Assembly (NCBI GenBank): GCA_030437565.1
Contig: CP129291.1
Location: 2,666,001 to 2,730,000, forward strand
Length of the DNA: 64,000 nucleotides
Source of the DNA: Terrilactibacillus sp. S3-3
Lineage (GTDB): Bacteria; Bacillota; Bacilli; Bacillales; Sporolactobacillaceae
Direction: 5' to 3'
Each line of letters starts with the position of its first letter. The stretch's first letter is position 1. The notes beneath the pieces were generated by a model. It was given only the letters and a program-made list of their open reading frames with translations. It was not told the origin of the DNA and did not search any database. Positions 11,980 through 21,911 of the stretch are shown here, piece after piece. The position numbers were made by a program, and so were the translations under genes.

Positions 11980-12009
11980 TTGTTGTCACCCCATCGTTCG
12001 GGTTATAAT
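11980..12009 (+). promoter_or_regulatory. Sigma-A-type promoter of hom
   Basis: TTGTTG at 11980-11985 and a perfect TATAAT at 12004-12009 are separated by 18 bases. Transcription would start near 12016 and run into hom-thrC-thrB. Confidence 0.65.
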
Positions 12010-12078
12010 GTCTCTTACAAATAGACATTTGTTTTATACAAGAAAACATCAAGAGACTTATGATGAGGAGTGATGGGT

Positions 12079-13371
12079 TTGGATAAGGTATCCATTGGCT
12101 TGCTGGGATTCGGAACGGTCGGCACAGGAGTCATTCGTTTGTTGACAGACGAGAAAGAAAAACTTCAGGAACAAACGGGCTGCCGTCTCGAAATTGAAAA
12201 AGTCCTTGTACGCAGCAAGGATAAGTCAAGAAAGTTTACATTAGATGATACAAAATTGACTACAAATGCGGATGATATTTTGGAAAATCCGAATATCGAT
12301 ATAGTCATCGAAGTGATCGGCGGAGTAAAAGAAGCTTATCAATACATCAGCCGTGCCCTTCAAAATAAGAAGCATGTCATTACGGCCAATAAAGATCTCA
12401 TGGCCGTTCATGGCGATGAATTGCTCCAGGAAGCTGAAAAAAATCATTGCGACCTTTATTATGAAGCTAGTGTCGCGGGAGGCATTCCGATTCTTCGCAG
12501 TTTGACGGACGGCCTCGCGGCGGATCGGATCCAAAAGATGATTGGAATCGTCAACGGGACGACCAATTATATATTAAGCAAAATGAGCCATGAGGCCGTG
12601 TCTTACGAAAAAGCGCTGGCCGCCGCCCAATCGCTCGGCTTTGCCGAAGCGGATCCGACATCGGACGTCGAAGGGCTGGACGCTGCTGCCAAAAAAAATG
12701 GTGATTCTCAGCCATCTCGCCTACTCTATCCCGGTGACCCTGGATGATGTTAAAATAGAAGGAATTACGAATGTCAGCCGCGAAGATATTGTGTACAGCC
12801 ATAAACTTGGTTATACAATTAAACTTGTCGGCATCGCTGAAGTGAATAATCAGGCCATCGACGTCCGCGTTGCGCCGACCCTGCTGCCGGACTCGCATCC
12901 TCTCGCTTCTGTTGATAATGAAAACAACGCCATTTATGTTTATGGACAAACGCTCGGAAAAACAATGTTTTACGGTCCAGGCGCCGGCGAAGGCCCGACT
13001 TCTATTTCAGTTGTTTCCGATCTCATTTCCGTGTAAAAAAAAAATATGACATTAGGTGTTAGCGGCCATCACATCTTTCTTCCTAAAAAAGAAAAGCATC
13101 GCAGGCAAGACAGCGCTGTAGAAAGCCAATTTTTTGTTCGCCTTCATGTAAAAGACGAACCCGGCGCTTTTTCAAAGATAACGATTTATTTAAAGAACAG
13201 GGCATCAGCCTCGAAAAGCTGTTTCAAGAGCCGATCGACGGCCAAAATATTGCCGAAGTGGCCATTGTTACGCACGTGACCAACAAAGTGCTTTTCGAAA
13301 AAGTATTCGAACTGCTGAAAGATCTTGAAGTAATTTTATCTGCAAAATATTTTCGTGTTGAGAGGGGATAA
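12079..13371 (+). CDS. hom: Homoserine dehydrogenase with ACT domain, frameshifted
   Basis: NAD(P)-dependent enzyme reducing aspartate semialdehyde to homoserine. The first frame has the Rossmann [23 protein letters not shown] and [14 protein letters not shown]; the next holds [10 protein letters not shown] and the C-terminal part; the last has the ACT domain ([17 protein letters not shown], then [12 protein letters not shown]). Frame changes lie at A-runs near 12690-12698 and 13026-13035, and near 13175-13190. Total about 430 residues. The TTG at 12079 gives the best spacing to GAGGAG at 12065-12070 and the usual N-terminus; the ATG at 12073 is too close. Stop four bases before thrC. Confidence 0.93.
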
Positions 13372-13375
13372 ACAA

Positions 13376-14442
13376 ATGACTTGGAAAGGCCTTATGGACA
13401 AATATAAAGATATTTTACCGGTAACAGAAAAAACCCCTCCTTTGACTTTGATGGAGGGCAATACACCGCTGATCCCGCTCGATCGGTTATCCAAACAGTG
13501 GGGCTGCGAGATTTACGTCAAATTCGAAGGACTGAATCCGACCGGAAGTTTTAAAGATCGGGGCATGTTTCTCGCCGTGGCTAAAGCGAAAGAAAGCGGC
13601 AGCAAGGGAGTCATTTGCGCCTCGACCGGCAATACATCGGCTTCCGCCGCCGCTTACAGCGCACGGGCAGGGATGGAATGTATCATTGTCATCCCAAAAG
13701 GAAAAATCGCTTTGGGAAAATTAGCACAGTCCGTCATGTACGGCGCAAAAATCTATGAGGTAGATGGAAATTTCGACCAAGCTCTTGATATTGTCAGATA
13801 TACAGGCGAGCATTCCGATTATACGATCGTCAATTCGATCAATCCTTACCGTTTAGAGGGACAAAAAACCGGTGCTTACGAAGTTTGCGAACAGCTCGGC
13901 ACAGCGCCGGATGTCCTTTGTATTCCGGTCGGAAACGCCGGCAATATTTCGGCTTATTGGAAAGGATTTAAGGAGCTTCGCGACAATAAACAGATCACGC
14001 CTCCGGAAATCCACGGTTTTGAAGCTGAAGGGTCGGCGGCGATTGTAAAAAATAAGGTCATTGAAAATCCGGAAACGATCGCAACGGCGATCCGAATTGG
14101 TAATCCTGCCAGCTGGAAATTGGCGCTGGCCGCTGAAAAAGAGTCGGGCGGCAAAATCGATTTCGTCACGGACGATGAAATTCTGAATGCCTGAATGCCT
14201 ACAAGCTGCTCGCCAGCACGGAAGGCGTCTTTGCCGAACCTGCTTCCTGCGCTTCAATTGCCGGACTGAAAAAACATATCGACAGCGGACTGATTCAAAA
14301 AGGCGCCAGAGTTGTTTGTGTATTAACCGGCAACGGACTTAAAGATCCAACCACCGCTATGGATTTTCTAACCATTAAGCCGGCGGTGATCAGCGCCGAT
14401 AAAAGTGCTTTGGTCGACCTCCTGCAGCAGGTGACCAAATGA
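13376..14442 (+). CDS. thrC: Threonine synthase, disrupted by an 8-bp tandem duplication
   Basis: PLP enzyme converting O-phosphohomoserine to threonine. Family features: [14 protein letters not shown]-lysine in [20 protein letters not shown] and the phosphate loop PVGNAGN. The frame stops at 14194 because CTGAATGC is present twice in tandem (about 14182-14197); removing one copy restores [16 protein letters not shown] and the rest to the TGA at 14440-14442, giving about 350 residues. This lesion is not a homopolymer slip, so it could be a real mutation. The stop overlaps the thrB start (ATGA). Confidence 0.93.
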
Positions 14443-15354
14443 AAACGCCGTGTTCCTTTCAAATTCGTGTGCCCGCAAGTACGTCAAACCTCGGCCCTGG
14501 ATTTGATTCAATCGGACTGGCCATGAACCGTTATCTTGAACTGAACGTGAGTCAAGCCGACAGCTGGCAGTTTCGCTATCTTGATCAGCCTGATTTTCAT
14601 CCTGAACTTGAAGAAAATCTTATTTATACAACGGCAAAAAGCATCGCCGATGCCCGGCACATGACGCTTCCCGCTTTCAGTGTTGACGAAAGCGATATTC
14701 CTTTGGCAAGGGGACTTGGAAGCAGCGGCTCGGCGATCATTGCCGGTATTGAAATGGCCGATACGATTTTGAAACTCGGCCTTCCGATTGAGGAAAAATC
14801 ACGCCTGGCCTGCATGATTGAAGGCCATCCGGATAACGTCACGGCTTCCCTTTACGGCGGCCTCGCGATTTCCTACCAGTCGGGGGCATCCGTCGAGACC
14901 GTTCGTTTTCCGGCCCCGGCATTCGATTTTGTCACTTTGATACCGAATTTCGAACTGAAGACAAAGGAAGCGAGAGGGGTTTTGCCGGTAACACTGCCGT
15001 TTGCCAAAGCGATTGAGGGAAGCAGCATTTGCAATGTACTCATTGCTGCTTTGCTTCAAGGCAACGGGGCAATGGCCGGAAGAATGATGGAAAAAGACCT
15101 GTTCCACCAACCCTATCGTGCAGCGCTCATTCCCGATTTGCAGGCGATCGCTTCGATCGGCCGGGGGGCCGGGGCTTACGGTACTTTTTTAAGCGGTGCC
15201 GGCCCTACGGTCATGTGCCTGTCGCCGAAAGACAAACAAAAGCGAGGCAATCAAGGAACGGCTGCAGCAATCTTTTCCGGATTATCAATGTCTCATTTTA
15301 AAACCTGTAAATAGAGGCTCCTCTGTGATTAATGAGGCGCTTCCATCTGTTTGA
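14439..15354 (+). CDS. thrB: Homoserine kinase, frameshifted at 3' end
   Basis: GHMP-family kinase that phosphorylates homoserine for ThrC. Visible are VPASTSNLGPGFDSIG, the ATP-binding PLARGLGSSGSAI and the C-terminal GTFLSGAGPTVM. The original frame ends at 15314, but a one-base change near 15238-15243 (AAAAGCGAG) opens a frame reading AIKERLQQSFPDYQ and ending at a TGA at 15352-15354, a better C-terminus and about 304 residues. It is the last gene of hom-thrC-thrB and is followed by a hairpin terminator. Confidence 0.93.
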
Positions 15355-15399
15355 CGGCTGTCTTTCAAAAATCATAAATATGGGTCAATAAATTTGGAT

Positions 15400-15447
15400 A
15401 AAAGACCTCCTTTTTGCGAAAAATAACGTTAAAAAAGGGGGTCTTTT
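15400..15447 (+). terminator. Long-stem terminator after thrB
   Basis: AAAAGACCTCCTTTTT (15400-15415) pairs over all 16 positions, with one G-U, with the complementary arm at 15432-15447; the loop is 16 nt. The right arm ends in TCTTTT. The right arm also contains the GGGGG that would be the ribosome-binding site of the small ORF starting at 15450. Confidence 0.75.
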
Positions 15448-15449
15448 CA

Positions 15450-15548
15450 ATGGAAGCAAAAGTTTGGTGGGGGTTTATCATCTTTTTTGCCGGAATACTG
15501 GGGCTGTTTTACGTTCTTAAATATGTTCTTATATACTTGTATCGTTGA
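15450..15548 (+). CDS. Possible 32-residue single-pass membrane peptide
   Basis: A 33-codon frame (ATG to TGA) encodes a very hydrophobic peptide: MEAKVWWG, then a transmembrane stretch from about residue 7 to 29, ending in LYR. GGGGG stands eight bases before the ATG, but inside the right arm of the preceding terminator stem, so translation would need the hairpin to be open or a transcript starting within it. No homology is known to me. It may be a real small membrane protein or a chance frame. Confidence 0.35.
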   Translation: MEAKVWWGFIIFFAGILGLFYVLKYVLIYLYR

Positions 15549-15633
15549 AATGACCTCAGGCCATTCCAAAACATTTTCGGCGAGATAGCCGGCTCATATC
15601 CAAAAAGGAACCGTTCGTCAACCACTTGGACGT

Positions 15634-15672
15634 AAAAAAACTTGGCTGTTTGTGCCAAGTTTTTTTTTTTGT
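15634..15672. terminator. Bidirectional terminator before rpiR-type gene
   Basis: ACTTGGC / GCCAAGT with a 7-nt loop, flanked by an A-run and a T-run of about 12. It ends the minus-strand RpiR gene and plus-strand transcription. Confidence 0.85.
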
Positions 15673-15696
15673 GAAATCGGTTACAAAAATAAGCAG

Positions 15697-16540
15697 CTAT
15701 TTTTTTGCTAACGCATCATGCATCCGCTGCAAGCTCTCAGCCGATTTTTCTTTTCGAATCTTCATGACATTGACAAAGAGTGCATCGATAAGGGTGAGCT
15801 GAGCGGCTCGCGAGGCGAGCGTATCCAGACAATGATCGGATGCAAAGGAAGCGGTATGCAGAGAAACATCGGCATACTGGCTGATTGGCGACTTCATATA
15901 ACCGGTGATGCCAACGATGGAACAATGGTTGCAATGGGCCACTTTGGCCACTTTAAGCAGCTGCTTGTTTGTATCGGAATGAGAAATAAAAACAGCGACA
16001 TCGCGGTTGTTCAGCTGTGAAGCGGCTATCAGTTGAAAATGGGCATCGATCGAGACATAGGTGAGAAGGCCCGTGCGAACGAATTTCCGAAAAGCGTCCT
16101 GCGCGACCACTCCCGAGCCGCCAACGCCGAAAAAAAAAAACAACTTTTTCGGCGCCGGAGAGCAGCCGTACCGCCTCTTTAAACGCATCGGAATCCAAAA
16201 TATTGAGCGTATCTTCCAAAGTGCGTATATTATCTCTAAATATCTTTTCAGCAACATCAAGCTCAACGTCCGCCTCAAAAATCTTCTCTTGCTTGTTATT
16301 GACTTGCGAGACTTCTGAGGCGAGTGTAATTTTCATCTCTTGAAACCCTTTGAACCCAAGACGTTTGCAAAAGCGGAAAACGGTTGCATCCGCAAGCTGC
16401 AGGCGTTCGGATACTTGATTAATGCTGCTGTGGATCAGTTCTTCCGGATATTTTAAAGCGAAATCGGCTTTTTTTTTTTCTTTTTCACTTAAATATGGAT
16501 AAGCTGAACGAATACGCACAATGCATTGTTGCTTAACCAT
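15697..16540 (-). CDS. MurR/RpiR-family transcriptional regulator, frameshifted
   Basis: The N-terminal HTH_6 domain is seen at about residues 1-77 (SERLQLADATVFRFCKRLGF contains the recognition helix). A SIS sugar-phosphate-binding domain follows (FGVGGSGVVAQDAF, DVAVFISHSDTNKQLL, GITGYMKSP). Such proteins sense phosphosugars and control sugar or amino-sugar genes. The frame changes at the run of ten A at about 16133-16142, giving about 280 residues when joined. No sugar gene is adjacent, so the target is unknown. Confidence 0.88.
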
Positions 16541-16778
16541 CCCTTTTTCCTCCCCCTATTTTATGTCTTAGTTTCATTGTACATCAAATTGACACATTTT
16601 TAATTTTTTTTGTAAGCGTTTGCTGAAATGGATAAACTTTCATACTTTTTATTTAGGATCAAAAATATATTCAGTGAATAATGACTTACTTAAGTAAAAT
16701 TATCGAACACAAAATGTTAGTTTTTCATTCGCTTTGTCAAATATATTGTCAGGCGCTGGTCACTTGTGTTCAAAATGC

Positions 16779-16820
16779 AAAAAAGCGCGGCAAACAGTCT
16801 GAACTGCGCCGCGCTTTTCG
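16779..16820 (-). terminator. Terminator of the DAHP synthase gene
   Basis: AAAAGCGCGGC (16781-16791) pairs perfectly with GCCGCGCTTTT (16808-16818). On the minus strand the stem is followed by a T-run. Confidence 0.85.
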
Positions 16821-16828
16821 CATTTAAC

Positions 16829-17899
16829 TTAAGAGAAAACAACAGGTTTAAGAGCATTCATGAAAGCGTCAAATTGTTCAAAGTCCATTTGCTGTGCCGA
16901 GTCTGACAGTGCAACGGCCGGATCAGGGTGGACTTCAGCCATGACCATATCGGCGCCTATAGCAAGGGCGGCCTTGGCCGCAGGCAGGAGCAAATCGCGG
17001 CGCCCCGTCGAATGGGTCACATCAACCGCTACCGGCAAGTGCGTTTCTTGTTTCAAGATAGGAACAGCTGTAATGTCGAGCGTATTGCGTGTTGCTTTTT
17101 CATACGTCCGTATCCCGCGTTCACAGAGAATGACTTGATCATTGCCTTGTGACAAAATGTATTCCGCCGCATATTTGAATTTCCAATCGTGGCCGACAGA
17201 CCGCGTTTTAGCAGAACCGGTTTGTCGACGCGGCCAACTGCTTTAAGCAGATTAAAGTTTTGCATATTCCTGGCGCCGACTTGGATCACGTCAACATAAT
17301 CAAGACTCATTTCAACGTCTTCCGGAGCCATGATTTCACTGATCACGGATAATCCGAACTCATCGGCCACCCGCCTGAGAATTTTCAGACCTTCAACGCC
17401 CAGTCCTTGAAAATCATATGGAGAAGTTCGCGGCTTAAACGCGCCACCGCGCAAAAGTGTAAGGCCATGCCTTTTAACCTCACGCGCCACTTCCCTTACT
17501 TGTTCTTCACTTTCAACCGAACAAGGACCCGCTACAAAATATTTTTGTCCATCGCCGATTTTTTTGGCCTCTTATATTGACAATTGTATCTTCCGGCTTT
17601 CTTTTTCTCGATACAAGCAGCGCTTCACTATTATCCGTTTTTTGCAGATGCAGACTGACTTTAAATATTTCTTTGAACAAGTGCTGCAACGTTTCCGTAG
17701 AGAATGGACCTTGATTATTTTCGCTGATTCGATCGAGTAATTGCCTTTCGCGAACGGGATCATATCTCTTTGTTCCCTGCACTTCTTTTACTTTTCCGAT
17801 TTCTTCTACAACTTCTGCACGTCGATTCAACAGTTTCAACAATTCCATGTCAATTCCGTCAATTTGTGTTCGAAGTTCATTAAGACGATTTTCAGACAT
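16829..17899 (-). CDS. aroA: Chorismate mutase-DAHP synthase fusion, frameshifted
   Basis: Bifunctional enzyme of the B. subtilis AroA(G) type (gene also called aroG/aroF; not EPSP synthase). Residues 1-90 are an AroQ-type chorismate mutase ([22 protein letters not shown]), which in this family also serves as the feedback sensor for prephenate/chorismate. The catalytic DAHP synthase follows: [43 protein letters not shown], then GTHSTGRR-like [11 protein letters not shown]. Frame changes are near 17565 and 17180-17195. Total about 357 residues. It starts the aromatic pathway by joining PEP and erythrose-4-phosphate. It stands alone, divergent from a HisC-family gene. Confidence 0.93.
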
Positions 17900-18254
17900 C
17901 TGTTCTTCCTCCTTTAGATTTTCGTTATCCTTTTCTTGCGGCAGTGAAGGTGTTGTTTAATATCAAAAGATAGCCGAGTTTTTAAAAAAAGTCAATCCTT
18001 AATTTGCCCATTTCTATTTTTTTAGTTGCAAAAAAAACCGTTCTATCCGCGCCGTTATCACGTTCGTAAAAGTTGACCATTTATTTTTAAACATTCGCTG
18101 CTTAACTGTCATTTGTATTCTTGCTGACATCCAATCCTCTGCAAAACAAAGGGATGATGCAGCCGTCTACTAAATAAATTTCACTTTTTTCTCAAAAAAC
18201 AAAAAATCGGGCTTTACTTTGCCCAGTTTCCATGATTAAATTAAAGTAACTAAA

Positions 18255-18525
18255 TGATTGCTGAAAAATTCAAAAATCATGAGCGATGACAGGTTTTAGT
18301 AGTTCTTGCTTTCGTCCTTAGAGAGCCGGTGGCTGGTGAGAATCGGCGCGAAGCAATGAATGAATTTCGCACCTTAAGCTTCTTTTTCCAAGACGGATTT
18401 TTTCGCCGGTAAAAAAAGACGGGTTTAGCCGTTATCCTATTTCAAGTGGCAGAACGGTTTGTTCTGCAAAATGGGTGGTACCGCGATCATTTCGTCCCTG
18501 CATCAGGCAGGGGCTTTTTTATTTT
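18255..18525 (+). promoter_or_regulatory. T-box riboswitch leader of the HisC-family gene
   Basis: The conserved T-box TGGGTGGTACCGCG is at 18472-18485, followed by a terminator (CCCTGC / GCAGGG, 18495-18515, then T-run). Stem I includes AGAGAGCCGGTGGCTGGTG from 18320. The specifier strand reads GAATTTCGCACC at about 18362; TTC (Phe, 18366-18368) followed by G is the best candidate codon, which would mean control by uncharged phenylalanyl tRNA. CGC directly before the paired ACCT is an alternative register, and CAC would suit histidine but is followed by a pyrimidine. The 390 bases before it (17900-18254) hold no gene. Confidence 0.9.
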
Positions 18526-18624
18526 TGTTAAAAGTGCAAGAGGTTGAGAGCGGCTGCTATCCGGCCTTGGCAAAACCTCCCCGCTTTAATAAAATATGTG
18601 TTCACAAAGGAGAGTGTCCCTAAA

Positions 18625-19687
18625 ATGTTCAAAAAACAGTTATCCGTTCTTGAAGCCTATGATCCCGGTCCTTCGACTGAAGCGTAAAGCCGCCTATGGG
18701 CTGGAAAAAATCGTGAAACTGGATTCAAATGAAAACTCTTACGGTGCATCTCCATTTGTCGCGGAAGCAATCGTTCACGGTGCCCTTCATCCTTCTCTCT
18801 ACCCGGACAGCGAGGCGCGCGATCTGCGCAAGCGGCTGGCGGAAAAACTTGGCGCAGAGCAAAACCAGTTTATCTTCAGCAGCGGTTTGGATGAAATGAT
18901 CGAAATGGTCAGCCGCGCGCTGCTCACGCCCGAGGACAACATCGTCATGGCCTGGCCGACTTTTTACGAGTATTACAGTCACGCCCTTATCGAAGGCGCC
19001 GAAATCAGGCGGATAGACTCAGACAAAGACGGCAGGCACGATTTAGACAAAATGCTTGCGGCCATCGACGAATCGACAAAAATTGTCTGGGTTTGCAATC
19101 CGAATAACCCGACCGGCACATATGTAAATGATGAAGAATTGGCGGCATTCCTGAATAAAGTGCCGGAAAGCACGCTCGTGATCATTGATGAAGCTTATTA
19201 TGATTATGTGACGGCGGACGATTTTCCGGACACCCTCTCCTTGCTGAAACATCATGCCAACATGATGGTGCTGCGTACTTTTTCAAAAGCTTACGGGCTC
19301 GCTTCGTTTCGGATCGCCTATGGCGTTGCCCGGCCGGAGCTCATTCATGAACTGGAAAAGGTGCGCCTCCCGTTTAACACGACCGGAGCCGGGCAGCTGG
19401 CCGCGCTCGCCGCATTGCAAGACAAGGCATTTATCAAAAAGTGCCGAAAAAAGAACCGAAAAGTCCTTAAAATCGTTCGTGATTTCTTTGATAAGCACGG
19501 CATCGCTTACTATCCGTCGCAAACAAATTTTATCTATGTCAAAACAGATGATCCGAAAGGCGTCTTTGAGCATTGTCAAAAGAATGGTTTTTTGATCCGG
19601 CCATTTCAAACCGGCGTGCGAATCACCCTTGGGAAAAAACGCGACATGCTTCAGCTCCTAAAAGTGCTTGAAGAAATATTTGACTGA
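18625..19687 (+). CDS. hisC: HisC-family aminotransferase, frameshifted near the start
   Basis: Class I/II PLP aminotransferase of the histidinol-phosphate aminotransferase family; members also transaminate aromatic keto acids. Seen: KLDSNENSYG, NPNNPTGTY, the Tyr/Asp pair in DEAYYDYV and the PLP-lysine in FSKAYGLASFRIAYG, and the C-terminal arginine in RPFQTGVRITLG. The ATG at 18625 follows AAAGGAG and reads MFKKQLSVLEAYDPG, then the frame changes near 18690-18697 (GCGTAAAGC, where GCGGTAAAA is expected). About 360 residues. Its leader T-box and the divergent chorismate mutase-DAHP synthase gene suggest a role in phenylalanine/tyrosine synthesis rather than, or in addition to, histidine. Confidence 0.85.
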
Positions 19688-19834
19688 ACAGTCGCCAAAA
19701 GCGAAAACACTTGTTTGAAATTGCGCCGGCTTGTTAACCATTGTCTCATGAAACGAAGACAGCAAATGTTTAATTTGCGTCTTTCGGCTTATTTATAAAA
19801 AAAAATCGCTATTTTTAAGATAATATTAAAAAAA

Positions 19835-19883
19835 AAAAAAAACGAATGATGATAAAATACAAGCATGCAATATTCGTTTTTTA
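19835..19883 (+). terminator. Terminator after the HisC-family gene
   Basis: AAAAAACGAAT pairs with ATTCGTTTTTT around a loop of about 23 nt, with A-runs before and T-rich sequence after it. Confidence 0.6.
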
Positions 19884-20059
19884 TTTTTACTATTCGTTTT
19901 AAAGGCCGATTCAGGCGAACGGTTTTTTTTTGATTTTTTGCCATCATTATGCATGATTAGACAGAAAAAAAAAAAAATAAATAAAATAATTCATTTTATG
20001 ACTTTACAAAAGTTCCATTCGCTGATAGAATTTTAGCACAATGACTTGTCACAAGTATT

Positions 20060-20375
20060 AGGCAAGGAAGCCCATCGCTTCAGCGAGTGGGAGGAATTGA
20101 CGCGCTGGTTTGTCGCATAAAATCAAACCTGTCGGAATGACTGCACCGACATAAATATCGGAACGGTAAGCATACAAGGAGTCTTCGGGCTTGCTTGATG
20201 AAGTGCCTTGCTAATACGCAATATGTCCGTGAAGTTCTAGGAAGGGTACACCAGTGCTTTGCGTGTAACCTCTTTCCTAAGGGAAAGATAAGATACCTAA
20301 GAGAAGTGTATTGGACTAGAGTTTTGCTCTATCCCCTAGAACCCCGTGACTTTAGTCATCGGGAGTGGTCAGATT
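20060..20375 (+). mobile_element. Possible IS200/IS605-type end sequences without transposase
   Basis: Two hairpins resemble the subterminal palindromes of IS200/IS605-family elements: CCCATCGCTTCAGCGAGTGGG (20070-20090) followed by AGGAATTGAC, and CCCCGTGACTTTAGTCATCGGG (20342-20363) followed by AGTGGTCA. The 250 bases between them hold no tnpA or tnpB gene; the 82-codon frame at 20195-20443 is not protein-like and runs into the T-box. It may be the decayed 3' end of a tnpB element (the omega-RNA part) or a non-autonomous relative. Confidence 0.45.
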
Positions 20376-20394
20376 ACATTGTTAACAGTAATGA

Positions 20395-20722
20395 TGAAGA
20401 CGGGTTTGAACGAAGCAAGCCTCAGAGAGCCGGTGCAAGCTGAAAACCGGTGCTGTTTCTTTCATATTCAGCCCTTCTGAACTGGTTGGCCGAAACGACA
20501 GTAGGCCGGCTCGGCTTAAGCCGTTATCCTTTGACTGAGGTTATCTGCGATTACAGCCGAATCCGGGCAAGAAAACTTTGATGTCTTGTTTTTGAAATAC
20601 TCACCGTTTTACGGTGCCGGGCGTTCGGGCAGGTAACGAAAGAGGGTGGCACCACGGTTATCCACCCCTCATAACATATGGCGGAAGTCTAATGTTATGG
20701 TGGACGTTTTTTTTTTTTATTC
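20395..20722 (+). promoter_or_regulatory. T-box riboswitch leader of the serine synthesis genes
   Basis: AGAGGGTGGCACCACGGTT at 20641-20659 is the T-box with its antiterminator, and the terminator follows (TCCACC..CATAACAT / ATGTTATGGTGGA, 20661-20705, then 13 T). AGAGAGCCGGT at 20424 marks Stem I. AGC (Ser) at 20470-20472 is a candidate specifier, consistent with the two downstream serine genes, but TCT nearby cannot be excluded. Confidence 0.88.
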
Positions 20723-20740
20723 CTAAAAAAAACAGAAAGG

Positions 20741-21911
20741 ATGATCAAGTTGTTTTTAGATCAAAAATATTTATTTACACCAGGTCCTACACCTATTCCT
20801 AATCGCGTCAACCAAGCGATGTCCCGGCCAATGATTGGCCACCGTGTTTCCGAGTTTTCAGATTTATTAGAAGATGTTTCGACTCGTTTAAAACCTGTGT
20901 TTGGCTCAAAAAATCCGGTTTATATTCTCGCCGGCAGCGGGACATCCGCTCTTGAAACAGCTGTTGTCAACACTGTTTCCGAAGGCGATCATGTCGTTTG
21001 CGTTGTTGCCGGAGCATTCGGCGACCGTTTTGCCAGCATCTGCGAAGAATACGGAGTGAATGTCGACCGCTTAAATATTGAATGGGGCGAAGCTTGCACT
21101 CCCGATAAATTGGAAGACTTCTTAAAGAACTTGTCAGGAGAACCAGTCAAAGCTGTCTTCGCTACATTTAATGAAACATCGACAGGTGTCTTGAACCCGA
21201 TTCATGAATTGGGCGAAGTGGTCAAACGGCTGACCGACGCCCTTTATATCGTCGACGGCGTCAGCTGCATTGGCGGCGTACCTGTTAATATGGAAGACGA
21301 TCACATTGACATTCTTGTGACCGGATCGCAAAAAGCCTTAATGCTGCCTCCTGGTCTCGCCTTCATCACTTTCAGTGATCAAGCGAAAAAAGTCATCGAA
21401 GATTGCCAAACCAAGCGATTTTATCTTGATTTGAACCGCTATATCAAATCTTATGCCGAACAAACATCGACGCCGTTTACGCCGGCCATCTCCCTCATTG
21501 CCGGTGCAAAGGAAGTCTGCAACATGTTTGAAGAAGAAGGCTGGGACAATGTGATCAAACGCCACTTACTATTAAGGGATATGACACGTGAAGGTCTGAA
21601 AGCGATCGGCCTGCCGCTTCTCACCGATGATGCCGTCGCCTCGCCGACCGTTACGGCCGTCAAACCCCAACTATATTGCCGCGCCGGATATCCAAAAAGC
21701 ATTGAAAGCTCATTTTTCAATCGACGTTGCCGGCGGTCAAAAGAAATTAAAAGGAAAAATCATCCGGATCGGTCACATGGGCTATTGCACACCATTTGAT
21801 GTTCTTAAAGTATTAAGCGCGATCGAACTGACACTAGTCAAATTAGGCCAAGAACCGCAATTAGGCCGGGCCGTACAAAAAGCTGAGGAGGTATGGAGCC
21901 GCAATGTATAA
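20741..21911 (+). CDS. Class V aminotransferase (phosphoserine/serine-glyoxylate type), frameshifted
   Basis: PLP enzyme of the AGXT-like class V family. Seen: FTPGPTPIPNRVNQAM, AGSGTSALE, the PLP Asp in YIVDGVSCIGG and the PLP-lysine in TGSQKALMLPPG. It is not the classical SerC subfamily, but its place between a serine T-box and serA suggests that it makes phosphoserine from phosphohydroxypyruvate, as proposed for similar pairs elsewhere. The frame changes at the C-run near 21663-21667 (KPPNYIAAPDIQKAL restored). About 385 residues. The start may be the ATG at 20741 or the TTG at 20750, which is better spaced from AGAAAGGATG. Its end overlaps the serA start. Confidence 0.87.

Larger units (their letters stand above)
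11480..12064. other. Divergent regulatory region between ilvD and hom
   Basis: No gene is supported in about 580 bases. It contains an imperfect inverted repeat (11719-11766, GGGTTG..TGACC / GGTCAACCC), two direct copies of ACTCTAAT at about 11907 and 11923, a wide-loop hairpin before a T-run (11863-11943) and the hom promoter. Confidence 0.5.

Noticed and set aside
12551..12949. 132-codon minus frame across hom
   Set aside because: Shadow of the homoserine dehydrogenase gene; no ribosome-binding site or domain.
20195..20443. 82-codon ORF between the HisC-family gene and the serine T-box
   Set aside because: It crosses a conserved palindrome and runs into Stem I of the T-box; composition is not protein-like.
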